Shown here piece after piece: positions 6,831-16,017 of a stretch of DNA of 64,000 nt; position 1 is the first letter of the stretch; each line of letters starts with the position of its first letter. This DNA comes from Streptomyces naganishii JCM 4654 (lineage in GTDB: Bacteria; Actinomycetota; Actinomycetes; Streptomycetales; Streptomycetaceae), in contig NZ_BMVF01000002.1 of assembly GCF_014650575.1 (NCBI RefSeq), forward strand, positions 62,001 to 126,000, given 5' to 3'. A model generated the notes under the pieces. The model saw only the letters and a list, made by a program, of their open reading frames with translations. It was not told where the DNA came from and ran no database searches. The position numbers were made by a program, and so were the translations under genes.

Positions 6831-9800
6831 CCACAGCACAGCCCACCGCACGTTCCACGGCTCGCGTCCACGACCTCCGCCTGGGCGGATGCCTGCCGGA
6901 CCTGCTGAGGGAGCAGGCCGTCGTGCAGCCCGGGGCCACCGCCGTCACCAGTGGCAACGAGAGCCTCACCTACCGGGAACTGGAAGCCGCCGCATCACGG
7001 CTGGCCGGCCGCCTGAACGCTCTGGGCGTGTCACTCGACGACTGCGTCGGCCTGTACGCCGAACCGTCGCTGGATCTGATGACCGGGGTGTGGGGCATCC
7101 TGTTCGCCGGTGCCGCGTATCTGCCGCTGTCCCCGGAGTATCCCGAGGAACGGCTGCGCTACATGATCGAGGACAGCGGGGCCCGCGTCATCGTCGCCCA
7201 GGACCACCTCGCGGCCCGGCTCCGCGGCCTCGCCCCGCGCGACACCCGCATCGTCACCCTCACCGACGCCCCGCGGGACCCGGCCGACACCACGCGGGTC
7301 CCGGCCGCCGGCCCGGTGGCGCCCGCGCCCCGCAATCTGGCCTACGTCATCTACACCTCCGGCAGCACCGGACGGCCCAAGGGCGTGCTGATCGAGCACC
7401 GCAGCATCCTGAACCAGATGCAGTGGATGCAGATGTGCGGGCACCTGGGGCCGCGTACCACCGTGCTGCAGAAGACACCGATGAGCTTCGACGCGGCGCA
7501 GTGGGAGATCCTCGCCCCGGCCGTCGGCGCCCGCGTGGTGATGGCCGCGCCGGGCAGCTACCGCGACCCGGAGGCGCTGATCACCGCCATCGCCCGGCAC
7601 GAGGTGACCACGCTGCAGTGCGTGCCGACGCTGCTGCAGGCGCTGGTGGACACCGAGCAGTTGGGCTCGTGCACCACGCTGCGCCGGGTGTTCTCCGGCG
7701 GTGAGGCGCTCTCCCGGCAGCTGGCCCGCACCTTCCTCGACGAGGTCCCGTGGGCGTCGCTGGTCAACCTGTACGGGCCGACCGAGTGCACCATCAACGC
7801 CACCGCCCACCTCGTCGACCCGGACGCGCTCGCCGACGGCCCCGGCTCGGTGCCCATCGGGGTGCCGGTCGACAACACCCAGTGCTACATCCTGGACGAG
7901 AACCTGGCGCCGGTGGACATCGAGGAGACCGGTGAGCTGTACATCGGTGGCGTGCAGCTGGCCCGCGGCTACCTGGACCGGCCCGAGCAGACCAAGGAGC
8001 GGTTCGTCCCCTCGCCGTTCGTGCCGACCGAGCGGCTCTACCGGACCGGCGACCTGGCGTACTGGAACCCCGACGGCACGATCCAGTTCAGCGGCCGCAC
8101 GGACAACCAGGTCAAGCTGCGCGGCTACCGCGTCGAACTCGACGAGATCGCCCTGGCCATCGAGGAGCACACCTGGGTGCGCCGCGCCGCGTCGATCACC
8201 GTCCAGGACCCGCGCACCGGCTCCACCAACCTGCTGGCGTGCGTCGAACTGAACCCGAAGGAAGCCGCCCTGATGGACCAGGGCGTCGCCGGCGCGCACC
8301 ACCAGTCCAAGGCCAGCAAGCTCCAGGTGAAGGCACAGCTGTCGAACCCGGGCCTGCGGGACGCCCATGAACTCGACGGCAGGCCCGTGGTGCCGCTGCC
8401 GGGCCGGCAGGAGACCGAGCGGCAGCGGCGGGAGACGTTCGCCCGCAAGACGTACCGCTTCTTCGACGGCGGAGAGGTCACCCGCGAGGACGTCCTCGCC
8501 CTGCTCGCCCCCCGCCCGGCACGCGCGGACTCCCGCAGCCTCGCGGACCTCACCTTCGGTCAGCTCGGCGAACTGCTGCGCTGGTTCGGCCAGTTCCGCA
8601 GCGAGGAGCGGTTGCTGCCGAAGTACTCCTACGCCTCACCCGGCGCCCTGTACGCCACACAGCTGTACCTGGAGACGGACGGCCTGGACGGCCTGGACGC
8701 GGGCGTGTACTACTACCACCCCGCCGACCACGCCCTGGTGCGGATCGCCGACGCCCCGCGGAGCACGCAGGGCACCGGAGCACGGCTGTCGGCGCACTTC
8801 GTCGGCAAGAAGCGGGCCATCGAGCCCGTCTACAAGAACAACATCCGCGAGGTGCTCGAGTTCGAGACCGGCCACATGCTCGGCGTCTTCGAGGAGGTAC
8901 TGCCGGAGTACGGCCTCACCGTCCGTCCCGCCGCCTGCCGGCCGGCGGTGATGGACGTCCTGGACGTCGCCTGTGAGGACTACTACCTGGGCACCTTCAC
9001 CATCGACCGCCACGACGGCCTGCCCCAGGACGACCCCATCGACATCTACGTGCAGGCCCACCCGGGCCGTGTGCGGGGTCTGCCGGCCGGCCAGTACCGG
9101 TGGACCGGCCGCGACCTGGAGCACATCTCCGACGCCCTGCTCCTGCCCAAGCACGTGATCGCCATCAACCAGCAGGTGTACGAGCGCGCGAGCTTCGGCA
9201 TCACCGCGGTGAGCCGCGCGGCCGACGAGTGGCGGCAGTACATCGCCATGGGCACCGCGCTGCACCACCTGCAGCGCAACGCCCGGCGGATCGGCCTGAT
9301 GTCCTCCGGCTACAGCTCGAAGACCGGCCACCCGCTGCCCGCCGCACGGCGCGTGGACGACATCCTCGCCTCCTGCTCGATACCCACCGGCCCGTCGTAC
9401 TTCTTCCTCGGCGGCAAGGTCAGCGAGGAACAGATCCGCAGCGAGGGCATGAACGAGGACGTGGTCCACATGAAGGGCCCGGCCGAGTTGATCCGGGACG
9501 ACCTGGTGGAGCGGCTCCCCGACTACATGATCCCCAATCGCGTCCTGGTGCTGGACCGGCTGCCGCTCACCGCGAACGGGAAGGTCGACGTCAAGGCCCT
9601 GGCCGCCGGCGAGCAGGTGCGGTCCGCCGACACCGGCAGGCCCTACGTCGCCCCCGCCACCCCGGCGGAGCGGTGGCTGGCCGGGGCGTGGGCGAAGGCG
9701 CTGAAGTACGAGGACGTGTCCGTGGAGGACGACTTCTTCGCCTCCGGCGGCAACTCGCTGATCGCGGTGGCGCTCGTCAACCGCATCAACCGGGAGTTCG

Positions 9801-10693
9801 GCCTGAGCCTGCCGCTCCAGGTCGTCTTCGCACACCCGAAGCTCGCCGACCTCGCCGCCCGCATGGAGGACGACGGCGCCGCACCCTCCTCACGCCTCGT
9901 CCCGCTGCACGCCGAGGGCACCGGCCGCCCGGTGTTCTGCTGGCCGGGGCTCGGCGGCTACCCGATGAACCTGCGCCTGCTGGCCCGCGAGGCCGCCGCC
10001 GGCCGGCCGTTCTTCGGCATCCAGGCGCACGGCATCAACGCCGGTGAGACGCCGTACCCGACGATCCGCGAGATGGCGGCCGCCGACGTGGCCGAGATCC
10101 TGCGCACCCAGCCGGAAGGCCCCTACAGCCTGTGGGGCTACTCCTTCGGCGCCCGTGTCGCCTTCGAGACCGCCTGGCAGCTCGAGCAGTCCGGCCACCG
10201 GATCGACCACCTGCTGCTGATCTGCCCCGGCAACCCCGAGGTCCGCGCGGAGGGCGCCGACCGCTTCGGCCGCGAGGCGAGCTACCGCAACCCCGTCTAC
10301 GTCGCCATCCTGTACTCGGTGTTCACCGGCACCGTCAGTGGCCCCGACGTGGACGCCTGTCTCGCGGCCACACGGGACGAGGACAGCTTCGTGAGCTTCG
10401 TCCACGACCGTCTGCCCGGCCTCGACGAGCAGTTGGTCCGCCGTGTGATCCGCATCGTCGCGGAGACCTACGAGTTCGAGTACTCCTTCCGCGAACTCAC
10501 CGAACGCCGCCTGGACGCACCGGTGACCGTCTTCAAGGCGACCGGTGACGACTACTCGTTCATCGAGTCCCACTCCGGGTACTCCACCACCCCGCCGGCC
10601 ATGGTGGAGCTGGCCGGCGACCACTACAGCGTCCTGAAGGAACGGGGCATCGCGGAACTCGCGCAGGCGATCCGATCCCGCCTCGGCATGTAA
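6827..10693 (+). CDS. indC: Indigoidine synthetase-type NRPS (A-Ox-T-TE)
   Basis: This 1288-residue single-module synthetase has the exact domain order of IndC/BpsA, enzymes that cyclise and oxidise L-glutamine and dimerise it to blue indigoidine. The adenylation domain carries YTSGSTGRPKG (about 176-186) and GRTDNQVKLRGYRVE (about 422). A flavin-dependent nitroreductase-like oxidation domain is inserted before the last adenylation motif (RKTYRFFDGGEV near 540, LLPKYSYASPGALYATQLY near 596). The adenylation domain then resumes with LTANGKVDVK (Lys919). The carrier domain has GGNS with Ser977 as the phosphopantetheine site, and the thioesterase has GYSFGA with Ser1106. The length matches the family, so it looks intact. 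It needs a phosphopantetheinyl transferase from elsewhere. The usual partners indA and indB are not adjacent. A related glutarimide product is possible. Confidence 0.93.
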   Translation: MTTAQPTARSTARVHDLRLGGCLPDLLREQAVVQPGATAVTSGNESLTYRELEAAASRLAGRLNALGVSLDDCVGLYAEPSLDLMTGVWGILFAGAAYLPLSPEYPEERLRYMIEDSGARVIVAQDHLAARLRGLAPRDTRIVTLTDAPRDPADTTRVPAAGPVAPAPRNLAYVIYTSGSTGRPKGVLIEHRSILNQMQWMQMCGHLGPRTTVLQKTPMSFDAAQWEILAPAVGARVVMAAPGSYRDPEALITAIARHEVTTLQCVPTLLQALVDTEQLGSCTTLRRVFSGGEALSRQLARTFLDEVPWASLVNLYGPTECTINATAHLVDPDALADGPGSVPIGVPVDNTQCYILDENLAPVDIEETGELYIGGVQLARGYLDRPEQTKERFVPSPFVPTERLYRTGDLAYWNPDGTIQFSGRTDNQVKLRGYRVELDEIALAIEEHTWVRRAASITVQDPRTGSTNLLACVELNPKEAALMDQGVAGAHHQSKASKLQVKAQLSNPGLRDAHELDGRPVVPLPGRQETERQRRETFARKTYRFFDGGEVTREDVLALLAPRPARADSRSLADLTFGQLGELLRWFGQFRSEERLLPKYSYASPGALYATQLYLETDGLDGLDAGVYYYHPADHALVRIADAPRSTQGTGARLSAHFVGKKRAIEPVYKNNIREVLEFETGHMLGVFEEVLPEYGLTVRPAACRPAVMDVLDVACEDYYLGTFTIDRHDGLPQDDPIDIYVQAHPGRVRGLPAGQYRWTGRDLEHISDALLLPKHVIAINQQVYERASFGITAVSRAADEWRQYIAMGTALHHLQRNARRIGLMSSGYSSKTGHPLPAARRVDDILASCSIPTGPSYFFLGGKVSEEQIRSEGMNEDVVHMKGPAELIRDDLVERLPDYMIPNRVLVLDRLPLTANGKVDVKALAAGEQVRSADTGRPYVAPATPAERWLAGAWAKALKYEDVSVEDDFFASGGNSLIAVALVNRINREFGLSLPLQVVFAHPKLADLAARMEDDGAAPSSRLVPLHAEGTGRPVFCWPGLGGYPMNLRLLAREAAAGRPFFGIQAHGINAGETPYPTIREMAAADVAEILRTQPEGPYSLWGYSFGARVAFETAWQLEQSGHRIDHLLLICPGNPEVRAEGADRFGREASYRNPVYVAILYSVFTGTVSGPDVDACLAATRDEDSFVSFVHDRLPGLDEQLVRRVIRIVAETYEFEYSFRELTERRLDAPVTVFKATGDDYSFIESHSGYSTTPPAMVELAGDHYSVLKERGIAELAQAIRSRLGM

Positions 10694-10694
10694 G

Positions 10695-10742
10695 CCGTCC
10701 CGCCCCTGCCGCCCAGCGAACTCGCGGCAGGGGCAAGGACGG
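10695..10742 (+). terminator. Hairpin terminator after the indC-like gene
   Basis: A long imperfect stem (CCGTCC...GCCCCTGCCGC with GCGGCAGGGGC...GGACGG) starts 2 bp past the synthetase stop. It separates this operon from the convergent DUF2637 gene. Confidence 0.75.
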
Positions 10743-10796
10743 GTACCGCGTCCGGCGGCCACGACCTGGCCGCGCTGCGGAAGCACCGGGCGGTGA

Positions 10797-11912
10797 TCAG
10801 TGGGTGGTTCCCGAGGTTCGGGGTGTGGTGGTGGGGGTCTTGCGGGGGGTGGGGGACGGGGAGCCGGGCTTGCGGGTTGCCGTCGGCTTGCCGGCCGTGG
10901 GGGGCTCTGCGGGGGTCGCTCTCGGCAGGCGGTGACGGGGGGCGGGGCGGCGGGGCGGGCGGGTGAGGGTGATCTGGCGTACGAGTTGCTGGAAGCAGGC
11001 CAGGGACGCCAGGCCCGGCAGGGCGGCCGCCGAGATGTCCACGATCGTGCGGGGTGCCTGCAGGACGCATAACAGCATCGCGATCGAGGAGAAGAGCAGC
11101 ACCACGCACCAGGAGTGCACCGCCCGGCGCTGGTGCAGCGCGGCCCGGAGCACGGAGAGCGACGCCACCAGCCAGGGGCCGTACACCAGCAGAGGCCACC
11201 AGGAGGCGACCCCGGTCTCCATGCGGGCGATGGCCACGATGCGCAGGGGGTCGTAGGAGACCATGCCGCCGAAGAAGCTCACCGCGGAGGCGATCACCGC
11301 GGCCACGGCGGCGATGACCTGGCTGACGGTGCGGATGCTCTTCAGCTGCCCGCGCCGGCGCACCTTCCGGTGACCGCGGGGCACGTCGCTCCTCAGCCGC
11401 CTCAGCGGCGGCAGCTCCGCGGTGATCTCCCGCAGATTGTCCAGGGGGGAGCCGGGGGCCGGTTCGGTCACCGGCATTTCGTCGCGGGAGGTGGGGAATT
11501 CCTCGCGGGCGGTGGGGGTTTTCGGGCGGTCGGCCTCCTGCATCGCGTCCTGGAGCATGAAGGCCAGTTCCTCGGCGGGGTCCCAGCCCGAATCCGGCGG
11601 AACCAAGGGTGTCGAGAAGAACTGGTCCGGGGCCCGGTGCCGGCCCGTGGCCGTCCCCGCGCCCACGCCCGGCCCCGGTCCGGCCTCCTGGTGATTGAGC
11701 GGGTAATCGCTCACGCCCGTGTAGCCGGGAACATAATCTGACACGTAGTCGGTCATGTAGTCCGTCACCTGACTGGTTACCTGGCCGTCCACGTAGTCGG
11801 TCACATAGTCGGTTACATAATCGGTTACGTAATCATCCAGGTATCCACCAGTGTGATCATTCTGGTGACCCGTGAAATATCCGGAACGGCGGTCGATACG
11901 TTCGTCGTACAT
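10797..11912 (-). CDS. DUF2637 (SpdA-like) membrane protein with N-terminal DYVTDYV repeats
   Basis: The 371-residue protein has three zones. Residues about 25-65 are low-complexity repeats of DYVTDYV. A polar linker follows. The C-terminal half has four membrane segments (for example VIAAVAAVIASAVSFFGGMV and LPGLASLACFQQLV) as in DUF2637 proteins of Streptomyces, some of which are encoded beside transfer or sporulation genes. The tail is Pro/Thr/Arg-rich. The function is unknown. It starts 12 bp downstream of the next small gene (11925-12215), so they are probably co-transcribed. The repeats are encoded by an imperfect 12-nt unit between about 11730 and 11845. Confidence 0.75.
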   Translation of the reverse strand: MYDERIDRRSGYFTGHQNDHTGGYLDDYVTDYVTDYVTDYVDGQVTSQVTDYMTDYVSDYVPGYTGVSDYPLNHQEAGPGPGVGAGTATGRHRAPDQFFSTPLVPPDSGWDPAEELAFMLQDAMQEADRPKTPTAREEFPTSRDEMPVTEPAPGSPLDNLREITAELPPLRRLRSDVPRGHRKVRRRGQLKSIRTVSQVIAAVAAVIASAVSFFGGMVSYDPLRIVAIARMETGVASWWPLLVYGPWLVASLSVLRAALHQRRAVHSWCVVLLFSSIAMLLCVLQAPRTIVDISAAALPGLASLACFQQLVRQITLTRPPRRPAPRHRLPRATPAEPPTAGKPTATRKPGSPSPTPRKTPTTTPRTSGTTH

Positions 11913-11924
11913 TACCCTGCCCGG

Positions 11925-12215
11925 CTATTCGGCACGCGAGTAGGCGGACCGGCCCTCCCAACGGACCCAGCGCCGGGCGAGATCGGCTTCCAGCGCGCTC
12001 ATCGCATCCAGGAAATCTCTCAGCAACGGCTCGGTGACCTTGAGCGGAACCGGCAGGCCGCCTCTGGTGAGGGTGCCGTTGACGGTGGCCGACGCGTGCA
12101 CCGGGGCCGGGGAGTAGGTGTAGGGGCCCAGCGCCACCGCGTGTGAAGCACTCGTGTTCTGCCGCTCTTGACCGACGAACAGACCCAAGTACCCTTCCCT
12201 GGTTGCCTTAGTCAT
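11925..12215 (-). CDS. Hypothetical protein, 96 aa
   Basis: A small soluble protein beginning MTKATREGYLGLFVGQERQN at ATG 12215. It has no membrane segment and no domain I recognise. The C-terminal third (LRDFLDAMSALEADLARRW) looks helical. It is immediately upstream of the DUF2637 gene on the same strand and probably forms a two-gene unit with it. Open reading in this frame continues to 12713 but loses coding character upstream of 12215. Confidence 0.6.
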   Translation of the reverse strand: MTKATREGYLGLFVGQERQNTSASHAVALGPYTYSPAPVHASATVNGTLTRGGLPVPLKVTEPLLRDFLDAMSALEADLARRWVRWEGRSAYSRAE

Positions 12216-12322
12216 ATCCCGACTAACGCCGCCAAAGTTCCCCGGATGCGCGGCATTCGGGTGAAGGAATTCCCGATCAGACCCGATCGGACCTGAATTG
12301 TGCGATCGGATGTCTCGTCCTT

Positions 12323-12628
12323 CTAGCCGACGAGATGGACGACGTCCGGCCCAGTGGACGGCCCAGTGGACGGCCCGGTGGACGGCCCGGTGGACGCCCC
12401 GCCGGCCGGACCGCCCGACGGACCCGGACTCGCCGGGCGATTCGCCACCGCCGGCTCTCCGCCGTATGGTCGGCAATTGCTTTGCAGTACGTCGACCATA
12501 CGCCGCCGCCGCTGCAATTCCACCGTGTCGACGCGCCACATCCTGCATTGGTGCGGCGGCAGGAAAATCGACCCGACCGTGCAGCCGGAAGCGCACACGA
12601 TGAGCGTCCAGACGGTGATGTTCCCCAC
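12323..12628 (-). CDS. Small membrane protein with STGP-repeat tail
   Basis: The GTG at 12628 is preceded by GAGG 7 nt upstream, which fixes the start. The 101-residue product has one N-terminal membrane segment (ITVWTLIVCASGCTVGSIFL), a basic juxtamembrane stretch with RRRR, then a Pro/Gly/Ser/Thr tail with four STGP units. The repeat is encoded by four 12-bp copies at 12354-12401. No family recognised. It diverges from the DUF72 gene. Confidence 0.55.
   Translation of the reverse strand: MGNITVWTLIVCASGCTVGSIFLPPHQCRMWRVDTVELQRRRRMVDVLQSNCRPYGGEPAVANRPASPGPSGGPAGGASTGPSTGPSTGPSTGPDVVHLVG
12354..12401. repeat. 12-bp tandem repeat, four copies
   Basis: Unit GTGGACGGCCC(A/G) is repeated head to tail. 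It lies inside the small membrane protein gene and encodes the STGP tail on the minus strand, so copy-number change would lengthen or shorten the tail in frame. Confidence 0.85.
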
Positions 12629-12770
12629 TCTTCTTCCTCTTTTCGCTTTTTCGCCTCGTCGCCGTTTCCGGCACCGTGCCCCACCGCATGACATCGACAT
12701 AACGTCGACGCATATGCGAGGTTACGGAGCGTGTGCGCTACGGTCCGCCCCGCCCGGGTAACCGGCTGTC

Positions 12771-13625
12771 ATGGGCGAGATCCTGGTGGGCGCGTGTTCG
12801 TGGACGGACCCGGCGCTGGTGCGCAGCGGCTGGTATCCCAAGGGGTCGCGGGACCCGGAAGGGCGTCTGCGCCACTACGCCACCCGCTTACCGGTCGTCG
12901 AGGTCGACTCCGGCTACTACGCGCTCCCCTCCGCCCGCAACAGCCGGCTGTGGGTGGAGCGCACCCCGGACGGTTTCGTCTTCGACGTGAAGGCCTTCTC
13001 CCTGCTCACCGGGCACCCCACCCGGCGCGGCGCACTGCCGCCCGATCTGCGCGAGGTGCCCGACCCGACAGATCCCCGGGTGCTGGACGCCGTATGGGAA
13101 CGGTTCGCCGAGGCGATCGGGCCGCTGCGCGACGGCGGCCGGCTGGGCAGCGTGCTGTTCCAGTTCCCGCCGTGGTTCCGGCCGGGCGCACCGGCCGGGG
13201 AGTTCCTCGCACAGTGCGCCGAGCGCACCGCCAAGTGGCCCGTCTCCGTGGAGTTCCGGCACCCCGCGTGGTGGCGGGAGGAGCAGGCCGACGCGACCGC
13301 CACGCTGCTGCGCGGGCACGGCTTCGCCGCCGTCGCCGTCGACATGGCGCAGACGCTGCCCTCGTCCGTCCCGCCGGTCACCCCGGTCACCTCGCCCCGG
13401 CTGGGTGTCGTCCGCTTCCACGGGCGCAGCACGGCCTGGGGCGCCGGGAGCAAGGAGGACCGCTTCCGGTACGAGTACGCCGACGCGGAGCTGGCCGAGT
13501 GGGTGCCCCGGCTGCGCGCGCTGGCCGCCCGGGTGGAACGGCTCCACGTGCTGTTCAACAACTGCTGCGCCGACGCGGCCGTACGCGCCGCCGAGCGGAT
13601 GCGCGCGCTGCTCGACGGAGGCTGA
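12771..13625 (+). CDS. DUF72 (YecE-like) protein
   Basis: The 284-residue TIM-barrel protein shows the family signatures: GACSWTDPALVRSGWYP at the N-terminus, VEVDSGYYALPS near residue 45, LGSVLFQFPPWF near residue 125, VEFRHPAWW near 158 and VRFHGR near 220. DUF72 proteins are widespread and have no settled function. The ATG at 12771 matches the family start. The gene is convergent with the copper-resistance gene. Confidence 0.92.
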   Translation: MGEILVGACSWTDPALVRSGWYPKGSRDPEGRLRHYATRLPVVEVDSGYYALPSARNSRLWVERTPDGFVFDVKAFSLLTGHPTRRGALPPDLREVPDPTDPRVLDAVWERFAEAIGPLRDGGRLGSVLFQFPPWFRPGAPAGEFLAQCAERTAKWPVSVEFRHPAWWREEQADATATLLRGHGFAAVAVDMAQTLPSSVPPVTPVTSPRLGVVRFHGRSTAWGAGSKEDRFRYEYADAELAEWVPRLRALAARVERLHVLFNNCCADAAVRAAERMRALLDGG

Positions 13626-13671
13626 TCCGCGGCCGCCCGTCGAGCGGGCGGGAGACCCGCGAGACCCGCGG

Positions 13672-15645
13672 CTAACGCGACACCTCGATCGTCCGCGACT
13701 CGCTGACCTGGTCCAGCTCCGAGACCCGTACCGTCGCCTTCATGGTCCAGGTGCCGGGCATCGGGAGGTTGAGGGAGTCGGTGCCCCAGTAGCCGCCCCG
13801 GTCGGCGAGCCGGGCGTCGATCGGGCCGATCCCGCGGGCCGGCAGGGACAGCGACAGCCGGAGTTCGGGCACGGCGGCCAGGCCACCGTCGGGGCCGAAG
13901 ACGACCGCCTCCACCGCGTTCTGGCCGACGCGGCCCGGCTCCAGGGTGATCTGCACCTTGCCGCGGCCGCCCGGCGTGCCCACGTCGAACGGGATCACCG
14001 TGACGGCGGCCCCCGGCGCCCCGGCCGAGGGGGCGGCCTGTGCCGCCTCGGCGGCCGCCCGGCCGGGCAGGGTGCCGGAGAGCACCGTGGTGATCACCAG
14101 CACCATGACGCCCACGCCGACCTCGGTCAGCACCGAGCGGCGCAGCCCGCGCAGCTGCGCGTCCGGTGCGAACGGTCCCGCCGGTTCCGCCGCCGCGGGC
14201 AGCGACGGTCCGCCGGCCCGCTGCGGAACCCGCTCCCGCGCCGCCGTCGTGGCACGGCTGATGCCCCGTACGGCGGCCTCCGCGTCCGTCGCCACCAGCC
14301 GTGCCGTCCACCGCCGCGAGAGGCCGGCGGCGGCCAGCAGCAGGGCCACGGCGACCAGCTTGACCAGCAGCAGCCTGCCGTACGCGGTCTCGGCGAGCGC
14401 GGTCCAGGAGCCGAGGCCGCGCCAGGACTGGTAGACGCCGGTCAGCACCAGGACGGCTACGGAGGCGAAGGCGACTCGGGAGAAGCGGGCCACCGCGGAC
14501 GTCAGTCCGGGCACGTCGAACCGGGCGGTCCCGGGCGCCTTCGCGGCGGGGGTCTCGACGGCGTCCCGGGCCGGGTCCGCCCCGCCTGCGGGTGTCGTCT
14601 CTCCGGCCGGTTCCCGGGCGGCCGCCGCCGGCCTCTGAAGGGCGGTCAGCAAGGTCAGCAGGGCCGTCAGGCCGCCCAGCCACACCGCCATGGCCAGCAG
14701 GTGCAGCACCGAGGACGTCATCGCCGCCGGCACCTGGACGCCCGCCGAGGCGTGGTCGGATGCGGCCCAGGTCAGCGCGAGGGCGAGGGCCAGGACGACG
14801 GCCGCGCCGAGGAACCGGGGAGAGGGCCGCGCGGGCCCACCGCCTCCCCCGCTCTTCCCGGAGCCGTCGTCGGCGCCGCGCCGGGTCAGCCGCGGCAGAA
14901 GTACGGCCGTGGGGGCGAGCAGGAGCAGGCGGGCCAGCAGCGCGAGGCCGGGGCGGCCCGACAGGGTGCGGGCGAGGGCCGCCGGGTCGAGGGCGCCGGC
15001 CGGGCCCGAGCCCGTCTCGTAGGGGGCGCGAAGCGCCAGCAGGGCCAGTGTGGAGGCGAGCAGGGTCCACCAGCCCGCGAGCAGCGGCCGGCGCAGCGGG
15101 CCCGGGTCCGGCGGGCGGCAGATCAGGACGAAGGCGGCCGCGCCGATCAGCAGGGCCGCGCCGCCGTACGCGGCGTAGCGGGCGAGGTCGTGGAGGCCGG
15201 CGGTGGCGGGGTTCTCAGCGGGGCCGGTGTCGATCGCGGCCGCGGTCGGGGAGGGCTTGCCCACCGAGAAGGTGAAGGCGCCGGAGACCGGGTGGCTGTC
15301 GGCGGACACCACGCGCCACGCCACGGTGAACGTGCCCTCACCCAGGCGGCCCGGGAAGGCCACCCGTGCCGTGTCCGGGCGGCCGGGGGCGTGCCGGGCC
15401 TCGCCGGTGTGCACGCGCCGGCCCTCGGGGTCGAACAGCCGGAAGGAGTCGTCGAGCAGGCCCACGGACTCCGTGAAGGTCAGCGTGACGCTGTGCGGCG
15501 CGGACTTGAGCACCGTTCCGTCGGCGGGGTCGGTGGAGCGTACGGCGGCGTGGGCCGCGGCGGGCCCGGCGCCGCCGAGGACGAGCAGGACGAGGAGGGC
15601 GCCGAGCAGCGCCGGCCGTTTCCACAGCGGCCGCGGTCGGGTCAC
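13672..15645 (-). CDS. CopC/CopD-type copper protein
   Basis: The 657-residue fusion starts at GTG 15645 with GGGAG 7 nt upstream. A signal peptide (LLGALLVLLVLGGAGPAAAH) is followed by a CopC domain whose mature N-terminal His (HAAVRSTDPADGTVL) is the usual copper ligand. About eight CopD membrane segments follow, and a C-terminal extracytoplasmic YtkA-like beta domain ends the protein (VTVIPFDVGTPGGRGKVQIT). The family handles copper delivery or resistance at the membrane. Long Gly/Ala-rich loops between segments are typical of Streptomyces versions. Confidence 0.9.
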   Translation of the reverse strand: MTRPRPLWKRPALLGALLVLLVLGGAGPAAAHAAVRSTDPADGTVLKSAPHSVTLTFTESVGLLDDSFRLFDPEGRRVHTGEARHAPGRPDTARVAFPGRLGEGTFTVAWRVVSADSHPVSGAFTFSVGKPSPTAAAIDTGPAENPATAGLHDLARYAAYGGAALLIGAAAFVLICRPPDPGPLRRPLLAGWWTLLASTLALLALRAPYETGSGPAGALDPAALARTLSGRPGLALLARLLLLAPTAVLLPRLTRRGADDGSGKSGGGGGPARPSPRFLGAAVVLALALALTWAASDHASAGVQVPAAMTSSVLHLLAMAVWLGGLTALLTLLTALQRPAAAAREPAGETTPAGGADPARDAVETPAAKAPGTARFDVPGLTSAVARFSRVAFASVAVLVLTGVYQSWRGLGSWTALAETAYGRLLLVKLVAVALLLAAAGLSRRWTARLVATDAEAAVRGISRATTAARERVPQRAGGPSLPAAAEPAGPFAPDAQLRGLRRSVLTEVGVGVMVLVITTVLSGTLPGRAAAEAAQAAPSAGAPGAAVTVIPFDVGTPGGRGKVQITLEPGRVGQNAVEAVVFGPDGGLAAVPELRLSLSLPARGIGPIDARLADRGGYWGTDSLNLPMPGTWTMKATVRVSELDQVSESRTIEVSR

Positions 15646-16017
15646 GTCACTTCTCCCTCTCGGGACTGGGGCCTCTCTTCCGGGTCCTGCCGCTGGTCGC
15701 CGGGTCCGGTCCACCGGTGGGCGAGGTCGCTCGGAGCCCGCCCGATCCGGAAGGAAGGCCCTGGCCGGCTTCCCGATAGGTACGGACCCGGGCGGCACAA
15801 CGCTCAGCGGGGCCCGCCGGTTCACCGGCCCTCTCCCGGTCCAGGCCGCCTCAGAAGGTACGCGGGAAGGCCGCCCGCCGGGAGAGGAAGGCCAGTGGGG
15901 CGCGCTTCTCGGACGCACCGTAGGCACCTGACTCACTGTCCAGGGCCGGACGCAGTGGCCGGGCCGTCCGTCCCGCCCCGGCTGCGTCCCGCCGTCCGCC
16001 GCGCGATCATCGGGACC
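15646..16017. other. 372-bp divergent intergenic region
   Basis: This lies between copCD (leftward) and the HhH-GPD gene (rightward). It must contain both promoters. I see no clear palindrome or coding sequence in it. Confidence 0.5.

Noticed and set aside
6889..7704. Alternative frame within the synthetase
   Set aside because: It is Arg/Pro-rich shadow sequence overlapping intact adenylation-domain coding sequence.
12277..12684. Additional minus-strand frames upstream of the DUF2637 pair
   Set aside because: Only the frame with a ribosome-binding site and membrane segment (12323-12628) has coding character.
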